DNA of 64,000 nucleotides from Streptomyces sp. NBC_01408. Lineage in GTDB: Bacteria; Actinomycetota; Actinomycetes; Streptomycetales; Streptomycetaceae. The stretch is taken from the NCBI RefSeq assembly GCF_026340255.1, contig NZ_JAPEPJ010000001.1, positions 2,597,001 through 2,661,000 on the forward strand, given 5' to 3'. The notes under the pieces were generated by a model. The model did not search any database. It had not been told where the DNA came from and saw only the letters and a program-made list of their open reading frames with translations. Every line of letters starts with the position of its first letter. The first letter of the stretch is position 1. Positions 6,751 through 15,331 of this stretch are shown one piece after another. A program made the translations under genes and the position numbers.

Positions 6751-9092
6751 GCGGGCAGGACGCGGCGACGGCGACGACGGCACTGAACACCACGGTGACG
6801 GCCCTGGCAGCGGCGACGGAAGAGGCCTCGGAACAGCAGGCACCACGCGGAATCGGAGCCTCCGTCCCGGCCGCAGACACCCGCGCCAAGTCCGAGGGCA
6901 CCTTCCCCTACGCCGCCGACCTGTGGGCCGAAGGCCTCCTGTGGGCCGCCGTGCTGCGCTCCCCGCACGCCCACGCCCGGATCCTGTCCATCGACACCTC
7001 GGCCGCCGCCGAGATGCCCGGCGTGCGCGCCGTCGTCACCCACGCCGACGTCCCCGGGTCCACCACGCACGGCCGGCGCATCGCCGACCGGCCGGTGTTC
7101 GCCCACGACGTCGTACGCCACCACGGCGAGCCCATCGCCGCCGTCGCCGCGGACCACCCCGACACGGCACGCCTCGCCGCCGCCGCCATCGCCGTCGAGT
7201 ACGAGCTCCTCGACCCGGTCACCGACCCCGAGCAGTCCTTCGGCGCCCCCGCCCTGCACCCCGACGGCAACCTGATCCGGCACATCCCGCTGCGCTACGG
7301 CGACCCCGAGGCGACCGGCGAGGTCGTCGTCGAGGGCCTCTACCGGATCGGCCGCCAGGACCCCGCGCCCATCGGCGCCGAAGCGGGGCTGGCCGTACCG
7401 AGGCCGGACGGCGGCGTCGAGCTGTACACCGCCTCCACCGACCCGCACACCGACCGCGACCTGGCGGCGGCCTGCTTCGGCCTGGAACCCGACCGCGTGC
7501 GCGTCGTCGTCACCGGCGTCCCCGGCGCGACGGCCGACCGCGAGGACGCGGCCTTCCAGCTGCCGCTGGGCCTGCTGGCCCTGCGTACGGGCTGCCCCGT
7601 CAAGATGGTCGCCACCCGCGAGGAGTCCTTCCTCGGCCACACCCACCGGCACCCGACCCTGCTGCGCTACCGCCACCACGCGGACGTGGAGGGCCGGCTG
7701 ATCAAGGTCGAGGCGCAGATCCTGATGGACGCCGGCGCGTACGCCGACGCGTCCTCGGAGTCCCTGGCCGCGGCGGTGGCCTTCGCCTGCGGCCCGTACG
7801 TCGTCCCGCACGCCTTCGTGGAGGGCTGGGCGGTACGCACCAACAACCCGCCGTCGGGCCACGTCCGGGGCGAGGGCGCGATGCAGGTGTGCGCCGCGTA
7901 CGAGGGCCAGATGGACAAGCTCGCGGCGGCCCTCGGCATCGACGGCGCGGAACTGCGCATGCGCAACGTCCTGGCCACGGGCGACCTCCTGCCCACCGGC
8001 CAGACCGTGACCTGCCCGGCGCCGGTGGCGGAACTGCTGCGCGCGGTCCGCGACTTCGAGCTGCCCGCCCTCCCGAAGGACACCTCCGAGGACGAGTGGC
8101 TGCTGCCGGGCGGCCCCGAGGGCGCGGGCGAGCCGGGCGCGGTACGGCGCGGCGTCGGGTACGGGGTCGGCATGGTCCACATGCTCGGCGCCGAGGGCAC
8201 CGACGAGGTGTCGACGGCGACGGTCAAGGTCGTGGGCGGCACGGCGACGGTGATCTGCGCGGCGGTCGACACGGGCCAGGGCTTCGCCACGCTCGCCCGC
8301 CAGATCGTCCAGGAGACGCTGGGCGTCGACGAGGTGGTGATGGCCCCGGTCGACACCGACCAGCCGCCGGCGGGCCCGTCGGCGCACGGCCGGCACACGT
8401 GGGTGTCGGGCGGAGCGGTCGAGCGTGCGGCGAAGATGGTCCGCACCCAGCTCCTCCAGCCGATGGCCCACAAACTGGGCATGTCCACAGAGCTGTTGCA
8501 GATCACGGACGGCCGGATCACGTCGTACGACGGCGCGTTCTCCATGACGGTCGCGGAGGCCATAGAAGGCAAGGAACTCTGGGCGACGGCCCAGTGCCGC
8601 CCCCACCCGACGGAACCCCTGGACGCGGACGGCCAGGGCGACGCCTTCGTCGGCCTCGCGTTCTGCGCGATCCGTGCGGTGGTGGACGTGGACATCGAGC
8701 TGGGTTCGGTACGGGTGGTGGAGCTGGCGGTGGCCCAGGACGTCGGCCGCATCCTCAACCCCCGCCAGCTGGCGGCCCGTATCGAGGCGGGCGTCACCCA
8801 GGGCGTGGGCGCGGCCCTCACGGAGAACCTCCGCACGGTCTCCGGCCTGGTCCGCCACCCGGACCTGACGGGCTACACCCTGCCGACCTCGCTGGACGCC
8901 CCGGCCGTCCGCATCGTCAAACTGGTCGAGGAACGGGACGTGGTGGCCCCCTTCGGGGCCAAGGCGGCGAGCGCGATCCCCGTGGTGACGGCCCCGGCGG
9001 CGGTGGCCTCGGCGGTACGCGCGGCCACGGGCCGACCGGTCAACAGGCTCCCGATCAGGCCGTCCGCGGCGGTGGCCGTACCCAACTCTTGA
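6747..9092 (+). CDS. Molybdopterin-type large subunit (CoxL/XdhB-like), divergent active site
   Basis: A 781-residue protein of the xanthine dehydrogenase molybdopterin-binding family. Conserved segments include LWAAVLRSPHAHARILSIDT, GEGAMQVCAAYEGQMDKLA, and VAQDVGRILNPRQLAARIEA with TQGVGAAL. Two active-site elements are altered. Where family members have a Gly-rich GGGFGGK loop, residues 259-266 read PGATADRE. Where the catalytic Glu sits in a GVGE motif, residues 737-743 read GAKAASA. The reaction cannot be named, and it may not be a classical hydroxylase. The GTG at 6747 overlaps the upstream stop (GTGA), so it is coupled to the iron-sulfur subunit. Confidence 0.85.
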   Translation: MSGQDAATATTALNTTVTALAAATEEASEQQAPRGIGASVPAADTRAKSEGTFPYAADLWAEGLLWAAVLRSPHAHARILSIDTSAAAEMPGVRAVVTHADVPGSTTHGRRIADRPVFAHDVVRHHGEPIAAVAADHPDTARLAAAAIAVEYELLDPVTDPEQSFGAPALHPDGNLIRHIPLRYGDPEATGEVVVEGLYRIGRQDPAPIGAEAGLAVPRPDGGVELYTASTDPHTDRDLAAACFGLEPDRVRVVVTGVPGATADREDAAFQLPLGLLALRTGCPVKMVATREESFLGHTHRHPTLLRYRHHADVEGRLIKVEAQILMDAGAYADASSESLAAAVAFACGPYVVPHAFVEGWAVRTNNPPSGHVRGEGAMQVCAAYEGQMDKLAAALGIDGAELRMRNVLATGDLLPTGQTVTCPAPVAELLRAVRDFELPALPKDTSEDEWLLPGGPEGAGEPGAVRRGVGYGVGMVHMLGAEGTDEVSTATVKVVGGTATVICAAVDTGQGFATLARQIVQETLGVDEVVMAPVDTDQPPAGPSAHGRHTWVSGGAVERAAKMVRTQLLQPMAHKLGMSTELLQITDGRITSYDGAFSMTVAEAIEGKELWATAQCRPHPTEPLDADGQGDAFVGLAFCAIRAVVDVDIELGSVRVVELAVAQDVGRILNPRQLAARIEAGVTQGVGAALTENLRTVSGLVRHPDLTGYTLPTSLDAPAVRIVKLVEERDVVAPFGAKAASAIPVVTAPAAVASAVRAATGRPVNRLPIRPSAAVAVPNS

Positions 9093-9107
9093 CCGTGTGA
9101 CCCGCAT

Positions 9108-9119
9108 TGCACGTGCAAC
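9108..9119. promoter_or_regulatory. 12-bp perfect palindrome upstream of the ESX-cassette promoter
   Basis: TTGCACGTGCAA is perfectly self-complementary and ends 7 bases before the -35 element at 9127. The position fits an operator. The binding protein is unknown. Confidence 0.4.
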
Positions 9120-9126
9120 CCCGGGC

Positions 9127-9156
9127 TTGGGACTTGTCGGTACCGGTCGCTAGAGT
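9127..9156 (+). promoter_or_regulatory. Sigma-70 (HrdB)-type promoter of the ESX-like cassette
   Basis: TTGGGA at 9127-9132 and TAGAGT at 9151-9156 with an 18-base spacer resemble the Streptomyces housekeeping consensus (TTGAC / TAGAnT). The predicted start lies near 9163, about 100 bases before the first gene. A 16-bp perfect palindrome (CGCACGCGCGCGTGCG, 9171-9186) lies in the leader. Confidence 0.55.
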
Positions 9157-9260
9157 GATCGGTACGACCGCGCACGCGCGCGTGCGAACGGTTGTGAACG
9201 GGGACGGGGAGCGGCGGAGACGCCGCTCCTACGGGGAGACGGGGAGTCGGGGAGGCCATC

Positions 9261-9770
9261 ATGGCAGCGGACAACGGGCCATCAATTTTTCTGGGGGACG
9301 TCTCAGGCGACGTTGCGAATTCGATCATGGCGCAGGCGGCGGCACAGTCGAAGGCCGCTGCCGCGCTGCGGGTCGAGTACGACACGCTGAAGGACTACAA
9401 GATCCTGGTGGACGAACTCCTGACGAAGCTGGAGAAGTCCCCGGCGGACCACGGCAAGCTGGCTGACGGCACACTGCCGGCGGGCGCGCTGGGCAAGGGC
9501 TTCCCGGAGGCCGACGCCCTCTATAAGTCGTACAACACGGTCCACTCGGAGCTGCAGAAGCTGGCGAAGGGCCTGGCGGGGCAGATCGAGGGCCTGGGCA
9601 TCGCGATCCTGTCGGCGGGCAACGGCTACGCCGGGGTGGACGAGGAGACGAAGCGCCGGATGGTGGCCATCGCCAAGGAGGCGAAGGAGCACTACGTCCG
9701 GGACCGTGACCCGTACGCGGAGAAGCCCGACAGCCAGCAGGGCAACGGCGCGAAGGGTGGTGTGGTCTGA
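9261..9770 (+). CDS. ESX-like helical protein, first gene of the type VII-like cassette
   Basis: A 169-residue, mostly helical protein without signal peptide or membrane segment. It has Ala/Lys/Glu-rich helices (about 20-65 and 85-150) and a polar disordered tail. I see no WXG motif, but size, helicity and position immediately before a WXG protein fit an ESX/PE-like partner or substrate. The ATG at 9261 lies in GGAGGCCATCATGG, with GGAGG as the ribosome site. The stop overlaps the next start (TGATG), so the two are coupled. Function is not known. Confidence 0.7.
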   Translation: MAADNGPSIFLGDVSGDVANSIMAQAAAQSKAAAALRVEYDTLKDYKILVDELLTKLEKSPADHGKLADGTLPAGALGKGFPEADALYKSYNTVHSELQKLAKGLAGQIEGLGIAILSAGNGYAGVDEETKRRMVAIAKEAKEHYVRDRDPYAEKPDSQQGNGAKGGVV

Positions 9771-11233
9771 TGTCGAAGTTCGAGAGCTACACGCACGCAG
9801 AGCTGTACGCGATGGTCGCTGCGATCGACCCGGTGACGGTGAGCGCCCTGGGCACGAAGCTCACCGAGGCCGCGGCCACGATCAAGAAGATCGGCGAGGA
9901 CCTCAAGGAGCACAAGGTCAAGGGCTGGGAAGGCGAAGCTGCCGACGCCTTCGAGAACTGGGTGAACAAGACGGGCAGCGCCACGCTGGTGCTGGCCGAC
10001 TACGCCACCGCGGGCGGCAAACAGATGACCGAAGCCGCCCAGATCATGACTGAGGTCAAGCCCGACCCCAGCGGCCAGAAGGGGGACATGCCCCCTCACA
10101 AGCCCATTGTCGGGGCCGCACTCCTGGCCAGCGTCCAGACGCCGCAGCCCATGGAGGCGGCGAAGCTGAACTACGACCACGCCCGGGCCGTGGACGCGAT
10201 GGACAAGCTGGCCGGTAGGTACGACCTGTCGTCCAAGGAGATGGACAAGGCACCGATCCCGACGTTCCCGCCGCCGCCGGAGGTGCTCGTGCCAAGGGGT
10301 GTCGACGGCGGGCAGGACATCGCGAGGTCCGCAGGAGGATCAGGCGGGGGAGGTGTTGGCTCGTCCAATTCCTCGTATGCCGCGACTGGCGGGCCGGGCG
10401 GAGGTTACCTGAACGAACCGGGGACGGTGCCTGGGCGTCAGCCGCAGCCGGACTACACCCCTCCGTCGACGACTGTCCCTGTGTCGACGCCGCCGCCCGG
10501 GCTGCCGGACCGCGACGTAGACGTCGACCTGGACAGCGTCCTTACGCCTCCGAACCCGACCCTGCCCCCGACGACGGGTCTCCCCACCGGGCCGATGCCC
10601 GTTGGCCCGGGCCCTGCCCTCCCCACCCCCGGCCCCTTCGTCCCCCCTGTGACGCTCCCGCCGGTCGGCAGCGTGAAGACGCCGGGCCTCGGCGGCTCCC
10701 ACATCGGTCCGTTCCCGGGTCCGACCGGCCCCGGCGGCTCCGGTGGAAAGTTCGTCGGCCCCCAGGGGCTGCCTCCGCGGGACTCCGGGATCATGGGCGG
10801 CAAGCCGGTCACGCCCAACGGCCCCGGCCCGGGCATTCCGCGTGGCACGGTCATCGGTACGGAAGGCCAGCACACCGGCCGTGGCATGGGCGGCGGCATG
10901 GGCCCCGGGATGGGTGGCTCCCACGGCGGCCAGGGCGGCTCCCCGGTGGGCCGTCGCCTGGCGACCGAGCCTGGCGGTATCGTCGGCGGGCGCCAGTCCG
11001 GTACGGCCGGCCGTCCGGTGACCGGCGCACAGCCCTTCACCCAGGGTGGCTCCGGTCTCGTCCGGAACAACCGTGGTGGCGCAGGAGCAGGCGCGATGGG
11101 TCACGCGGGTGCGGGCGTGGGTACGCCGGGCCAGCGACGCGAGGAGCAGGGGGGCGAACGCCCCGATTACCTGGCCGAGGACGAAGAGACCTGGCAGAGC
11201 AACCGTCGTGTTGTTCCGCCGGTGATCGACTGA
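9770..11233 (+). CDS. WXG100-type protein with a long Pro/Gly-rich C-terminal region
   Basis: Residues 1-110 form an ESX-type helical hairpin with a WXG turn in VKGWEGEAADAFENWV (Trp-Glu-Gly), the hallmark of type VII secretion substrates. Residues from about 175 are rich in Pro and Gly (runs such as TPPNPTLPPTTGLPTGP and GMGGGMGPGMGGSHGG), as in PPE-like proteins. The end is acidic and basic-mixed (RPDYLAEDEETWQSNRRV). No transmembrane segment is visible. In total 487 residues. Start and ribosome site are inside the upstream gene (TGATG). Probably exported or associated with a secretion apparatus encoded elsewhere. Confidence 0.75.
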   Translation: MSKFESYTHAELYAMVAAIDPVTVSALGTKLTEAAATIKKIGEDLKEHKVKGWEGEAADAFENWVNKTGSATLVLADYATAGGKQMTEAAQIMTEVKPDPSGQKGDMPPHKPIVGAALLASVQTPQPMEAAKLNYDHARAVDAMDKLAGRYDLSSKEMDKAPIPTFPPPPEVLVPRGVDGGQDIARSAGGSGGGGVGSSNSSYAATGGPGGGYLNEPGTVPGRQPQPDYTPPSTTVPVSTPPPGLPDRDVDVDLDSVLTPPNPTLPPTTGLPTGPMPVGPGPALPTPGPFVPPVTLPPVGSVKTPGLGGSHIGPFPGPTGPGGSGGKFVGPQGLPPRDSGIMGGKPVTPNGPGPGIPRGTVIGTEGQHTGRGMGGGMGPGMGGSHGGQGGSPVGRRLATEPGGIVGGRQSGTAGRPVTGAQPFTQGGSGLVRNNRGGAGAGAMGHAGAGVGTPGQRREEQGGERPDYLAEDEETWQSNRRVVPPVID

Positions 11234-11260
11234 GCAGAACGGACATTGCACGGGATGCAC

Positions 11261-12445
11261 ATGCGTAAGGCGACCTCGGCCCTGGTGGGTCTGCTGCTGG
11301 CCGGGGTCGCCGCGACCCCGGCCCATGCGGCCACCATTCGATCGCAGCAGTGGCATCTCGACGCCATGAAGGCTGACGACGTTTGGAAGATCAGCACCGG
11401 CAAAGGCATCACCGTTGCGGTGATCGATACCGGCGTCAACCGCATCCCCGAACTTCAGGGGCAAGTCCTTCCCGGTGCAGTCTTCCCGGTCGGTGATGCG
11501 GAAGGCGACAAAGACAATGACTATGAAGGTCACGGCACCACCATGGCTGCGATCATCGCCGGTACTGGAAAGCATCCAAGTGGTGACGGCGCCTACGGGC
11601 TGGCACCCGGCGCCAAGATTCTTCCGATCCGCGTGCCCGACAGCCTGGAGGGGAAGAGCACCCCGTCGTGGGTCTCGGCCATTCGATATGCCGCAGATTC
11701 GGACGCCAGAATCATCAATATTTCCATGGCTATCGGTGGTAAGCCCGAGGATGACCGGGACCGAGCAGATGCCGTTAAGTATGCGTTGTCCAAGGGGAAG
11801 TTGATTTTTGCCGGAGCTGGCAACGACGGGGATTCAGTCAACGAAGTTCTCTACCCTGCGGCGACCCCTGGCGTGGTGGGGGTTGGGGCAGTGGACGCCA
11901 ACGGCGAGGCGACCAAGGAGTCCCAGCATGGGCCGCAGATCGACATGTCTGCGCCTGGCATCGATATCGTCACGGCTTGCACCGGCAAGACGGGTCTTTG
12001 CAAGAACCACGGCACAAGTGACGCCACGGCCCTCACCTCCGCCTCCGCCGCCCTGCTCTGGTCCGCGCACCCCGACTGGACCAACAACCAGGTCCTGCGG
12101 GTCCTGCTGAACACCGCCGGGAAGCCCGTCGACGGGGCCGAGCGTAGCGACTACGTCGGCTACGGCGTCGTCCGGCCCCGGATCGCGGTGCCGACCCCTG
12201 GTGACCCCGGTCCGGCGGACGTGTTCCCGCTGCCCGACCTCGCCGCCGCCGACGCGGCAAAGTCCCCGTCCGCCTCCCCCGACGGGAAGGGCCCGGCGTC
12301 CGGTACGCCCGCGCCCGCCCCCCAAGCCGAGGCGAAGAAGAAGGACGAGGGCAGCATTCTTCCCTGGCTCGGCCTCGGCCTGGGGGCCTGCCTGCTGATC
12401 GGCGGAGCCGTCACCGTAGTCGTCGTACGGCGCACCAACCGCTGA
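11261..12445 (+). CDS. Mycosin-like subtilase (type VII secretion-associated serine protease)
   Basis: A secreted, membrane-anchored S8 subtilisin-type protease of 394 residues. A signal peptide (MRKATSALVGLLLAGVAA, cleaved near PAHA) is followed by a catalytic domain with Asp56 in VIDTGV, His91 in GHGTTMAAI and Ser253 in NHGTSDATALTSA. A Pro/Ala-rich linker precedes a C-terminal membrane helix (about 370-388) and RRTNR. This architecture matches MycP proteases. An in-frame ATG at 11255 is an alternative start. Codons between about 11480 and 11990 are visibly less GC-rich than the flanks, hinting at a recombined core. It lies 27 bases after the WXG gene. Confidence 0.88.
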   Translation: MRKATSALVGLLLAGVAATPAHAATIRSQQWHLDAMKADDVWKISTGKGITVAVIDTGVNRIPELQGQVLPGAVFPVGDAEGDKDNDYEGHGTTMAAIIAGTGKHPSGDGAYGLAPGAKILPIRVPDSLEGKSTPSWVSAIRYAADSDARIINISMAIGGKPEDDRDRADAVKYALSKGKLIFAGAGNDGDSVNEVLYPAATPGVVGVGAVDANGEATKESQHGPQIDMSAPGIDIVTACTGKTGLCKNHGTSDATALTSASAALLWSAHPDWTNNQVLRVLLNTAGKPVDGAERSDYVGYGVVRPRIAVPTPGDPGPADVFPLPDLAAADAAKSPSASPDGKGPASGTPAPAPQAEAKKKDEGSILPWLGLGLGACLLIGGAVTVVVVRRTNR

Positions 12446-12498
12446 CCGAGGCGATCCGATCGGTCCATCCGTCTCCACCTGACACAGGAGTGCACGCG

Positions 12499-12930
12499 AT
12501 GTCGTTCGACGAGGAATGGTCGGCGGCGCGCGCCACCGCCGCCGCCAACGTGTCCATGCGGCTCAACCGGGTCCCCGCCGATCCCGCCGATCCTGGCGGC
12601 GGCGGCACCGGTGACCTGGAGCTGAACCAGGACCACATCGGTGCCGTCGGCACCGAGGCGCACAAGCTGCACTCCCGGCTGCAGACGGACGGCAAGCACG
12701 CCGCCACCGCGACCGCCGACGCCGCGGGCGCCCTCAGCAAGGAGGGCTTCGCGAGCGGAGCGGCCCTGCTCAAGGTCAACAACCTCTGGGAGAGTCAGGT
12801 GAAGACCCTCGTGGCCGCGTGCGCGAACATCTCCAACGGCCTGAACTACTCCGTCCGTTCCCACTCCAAGGACGAGCAGCACCTCGTGGCGGACTTCACC
12901 AGCGCTGCGATCGACAAGTACCTCAAGTAG
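12499..12930 (+). CDS. ESX-like small helical protein
   Basis: A 143-residue protein lacking signal or membrane segments. After about 30 residues with a DPADPGGGG linker come predicted helices with TEAHKLHSRLQTDGKHA and a Trp-containing segment NLWESQVKTLVAACANI. This is comparable to ESX-like proteins that precede large LXG/WXG-type toxins. The ATG at 12499 has GGAG at 12487-12490, so the GTG at 12490 is unlikely. It is followed 67 bases later by the 777-residue gene and may be its dedicated partner. No function can be assigned. Confidence 0.72.
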   Translation: MSFDEEWSAARATAAANVSMRLNRVPADPADPGGGGTGDLELNQDHIGAVGTEAHKLHSRLQTDGKHAATATADAAGALSKEGFASGAALLKVNNLWESQVKTLVAACANISNGLNYSVRSHSKDEQHLVADFTSAAIDKYLK

Positions 12931-12997
12931 CTGACCTAGCAGCCCCACGGCATCCCTGAGAGCGCTGGCGCGCGGTAACAGGAAGGCGTAACGGCAC

Positions 12998-15331
12998 GTG
13001 CTGACGTACGAGAACGTGATCAACGCACCGTTAGACAAGCTCGAGACGGCCGCCACCGACTGGAAGGCGATGGTCGAGAAGCTGGACGAGATGGCCGAGG
13101 CCGCCCGCAACGGGATGAAGGCCAAGGCGGACAAGGCCCAGTGGAACGGGGTCACGGCCGGGGTGGGGCGGGAGTTCGTCGCCAAGACGGCCAAGGAGTT
13201 CGATGACGCGGCCAAGGAGGCCAAGGGCATCCACCAGGCCCTGACCGAGGGCCTCGCCGTCTTCAAGTCGTCCAAGGAGCAGCTGAAGAAGATCGCCGGC
13301 GAGGAGGCCCCCGCCGCCGGCTTCCAGGTCGACGCGGCCGGGCGGGTCTCCGCGATCCCGCTCGCGACCGAGGGCGACCGGAACGCGGCGCGCCACGACG
13401 CCGACTACCAGCAGTCCTTGCGCGAGAACCGGACCCTGTGGCAGCAGAAGATCGATGCCGTCATCGACAACTGCGACGACGTCGACCAGTCGCTGGCCCG
13501 CATGCTCGGCGCCAACGTCACCGACGGCCACGACTTCAGCGGGCCGAAGTACGGCAGCCTCGACGCCGAGCAGGCCGGGCGTGCCACCGAACTCGCGAAA
13601 AAGGGACGAGGCCTCACCCACGACGAACTCGTGGAGCTGAACGAGCTCCTGAGTGACAATCAGGCCGTTCCCGAGTTCTCGACCGCGTTCTACGAGGCAC
13701 TCGGCCCCAAGGGCACGCTCGAATTCTTCGGGCAGCTCTCCGTCGACACCGGCTCCCGCGGCTACGACCAGCAGCGCCTCAAGGACATTCAGGAACTGCA
13801 GCAGAACCTGGGCCTCAACCTCGCGACGGCCACCGACCCCGACCATCCACGGCACCTTCCGGACCGTTTCGCCCAGGACCTGAGGCGGCTGGGGACGGAG
13901 CGGATCCCGCTGGTGCCGCACGACGGGAACCACCCGTTCGGCTACCAGATCCTCGGCGGCATCATGCGCTACGGGAACTACGACCCCCGCTTCCTCGTCC
14001 CCATCGCGGATCACGCCACCCAGGTCCAGGCGAAGGACAAGCAGTTCTTCTTCCAGAACAAGGCCGTCAACGGCTTGAATCCGACGCAGTTCAACCCTTC
14101 CGGGGGTAGCGGAGCCGGCTTCGACCCCGTGAACAGCTTCCTGGAGGCGCTGGGGCACAGCCCGGAAGCCGCGACGGAGTTCTTCAAGCGCGAAAAGGCC
14201 GAGCTGGTTGCCTACAACCAGGACGGGACGGTCAAGGCGGGCGTACCGAACCTCGGCAAGGACGTCACGAACTACCTGGACTACTTCGCCAACGAGAAGT
14301 ACGAGAGCCTGAACGACTCCCACGACCTGGACGCCAAGGGTGCGGAGAAAGCGAAGCAGCACATGCCGGACGCCCTCGGTCACGCCCTGGAAGCCGCGAC
14401 GCTCGGCCACGCCTGGGACGATCCGTCACCGGAGCTGAAGCGGAGCGACGACACCGCGGGCATCATGAAGGACGTCGTGCAGAAGTACGGCGGTGACGCA
14501 GGGCTGCTCAAGCAGCACGAGGCCCTTGCCGACAGCGTGGGCCGGATGACCGCCGGCTACATCGACGACATCAACAGCGCGCTGACCATCGATCCGAAGC
14601 AGAGCGTCTTCGCCAATTCTCACGGTGAGAAGCAGGGACACTTGGTCATTCCGCGCGAAGGCGCTCGTGACCTGCTCGCCGCCCTCGGCCAGCACCCTGA
14701 CGCCTACGCCACGGTGTCCACTGCGGAACGCATCTATTCCGCGAGCGTTCTGGAGAGCCAAGGCGTACACGAAGGCAAGATCGATGAAGGTAGGGCGCAG
14801 GCGACTATCCGTACGACTGCCGAGGTGCAGGGGATCCTCGACGAGTCCAGGGCGGAGCAGGTCAAGGGGGTCGGGGAGAAGAAGCACGAGGAGTACGAGA
14901 AGGCGCACGAGAAGCAGTCCGCCTGGGTCGAATTCGGTACGACGTCCGCCATTGCGGCCGGTGTCGCCTTCCTCCCCGCCACGGTGGCCGCGGCGGGCGC
15001 GGCGGCGGTCCTCGTCCCGCTGGCTGTGGACCTCGGCAGCGGCGCAGTGGAGCAGGCCGCCTCGCAGGTCATCGGCGAGTGGTCGGACAAGGCCGTGGAG
15101 AAGCACAAGGACAAGAGCGAGGGCGAGACGCACGACAGCAACAAGTCCATGTTCCAGGCTGGCGAGCACAGTGCGGAGGCGCCGATGAAGGAGTTCATGA
15201 GGCGCCACAACATCGATCCGAACAGCGACTTCGGCAACGAATTCATCGAGTCGATGCGCATCGGATACGAGACCGGCAACTCCATCGCCCGGCAGCAGGG
15301 GCACGAGCCGCAGACGAAGGGCGCCAAGTGA
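12998..15331 (+). CDS. Large ESX-associated protein, possible secreted effector
   Basis: A 777-residue protein. The first ~105 residues are an ESX-like helical domain with many Ala/Lys/Glu (AAKEFDDAAKEAKGIHQAL). The middle (about 130-560) resembles uncharacterised actinobacterial proteins with motifs such as YGNYDPRFLVPIADHATQ and VNSFLEALGHSPEAATEFF; I recall this as DUF6571-like but am not certain. A hydrophobic Ala/Val-rich stretch (about 647-687) could insert in membranes. No catalytic toxin motif is recognisable. GTG start at 12998 with AGGAAGG upstream. The stop overlaps the next start (GTGA), which ties it to the lipoprotein. Confidence 0.7.
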   Translation: MLTYENVINAPLDKLETAATDWKAMVEKLDEMAEAARNGMKAKADKAQWNGVTAGVGREFVAKTAKEFDDAAKEAKGIHQALTEGLAVFKSSKEQLKKIAGEEAPAAGFQVDAAGRVSAIPLATEGDRNAARHDADYQQSLRENRTLWQQKIDAVIDNCDDVDQSLARMLGANVTDGHDFSGPKYGSLDAEQAGRATELAKKGRGLTHDELVELNELLSDNQAVPEFSTAFYEALGPKGTLEFFGQLSVDTGSRGYDQQRLKDIQELQQNLGLNLATATDPDHPRHLPDRFAQDLRRLGTERIPLVPHDGNHPFGYQILGGIMRYGNYDPRFLVPIADHATQVQAKDKQFFFQNKAVNGLNPTQFNPSGGSGAGFDPVNSFLEALGHSPEAATEFFKREKAELVAYNQDGTVKAGVPNLGKDVTNYLDYFANEKYESLNDSHDLDAKGAEKAKQHMPDALGHALEAATLGHAWDDPSPELKRSDDTAGIMKDVVQKYGGDAGLLKQHEALADSVGRMTAGYIDDINSALTIDPKQSVFANSHGEKQGHLVIPREGARDLLAALGQHPDAYATVSTAERIYSASVLESQGVHEGKIDEGRAQATIRTTAEVQGILDESRAEQVKGVGEKKHEEYEKAHEKQSAWVEFGTTSAIAAGVAFLPATVAAAGAAAVLVPLAVDLGSGAVEQAASQVIGEWSDKAVEKHKDKSEGETHDSNKSMFQAGEHSAEAPMKEFMRRHNIDPNSDFGNEFIESMRIGYETGNSIARQQGHEPQTKGAK

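Noticed and set aside
5017..6846. Long minus-strand open frame opposite the [2Fe-2S] subunit gene
   Set aside because: Arg/Gly/Ala-rich mirror of the repeat DNA with no recognisable domain; antisense shadow.
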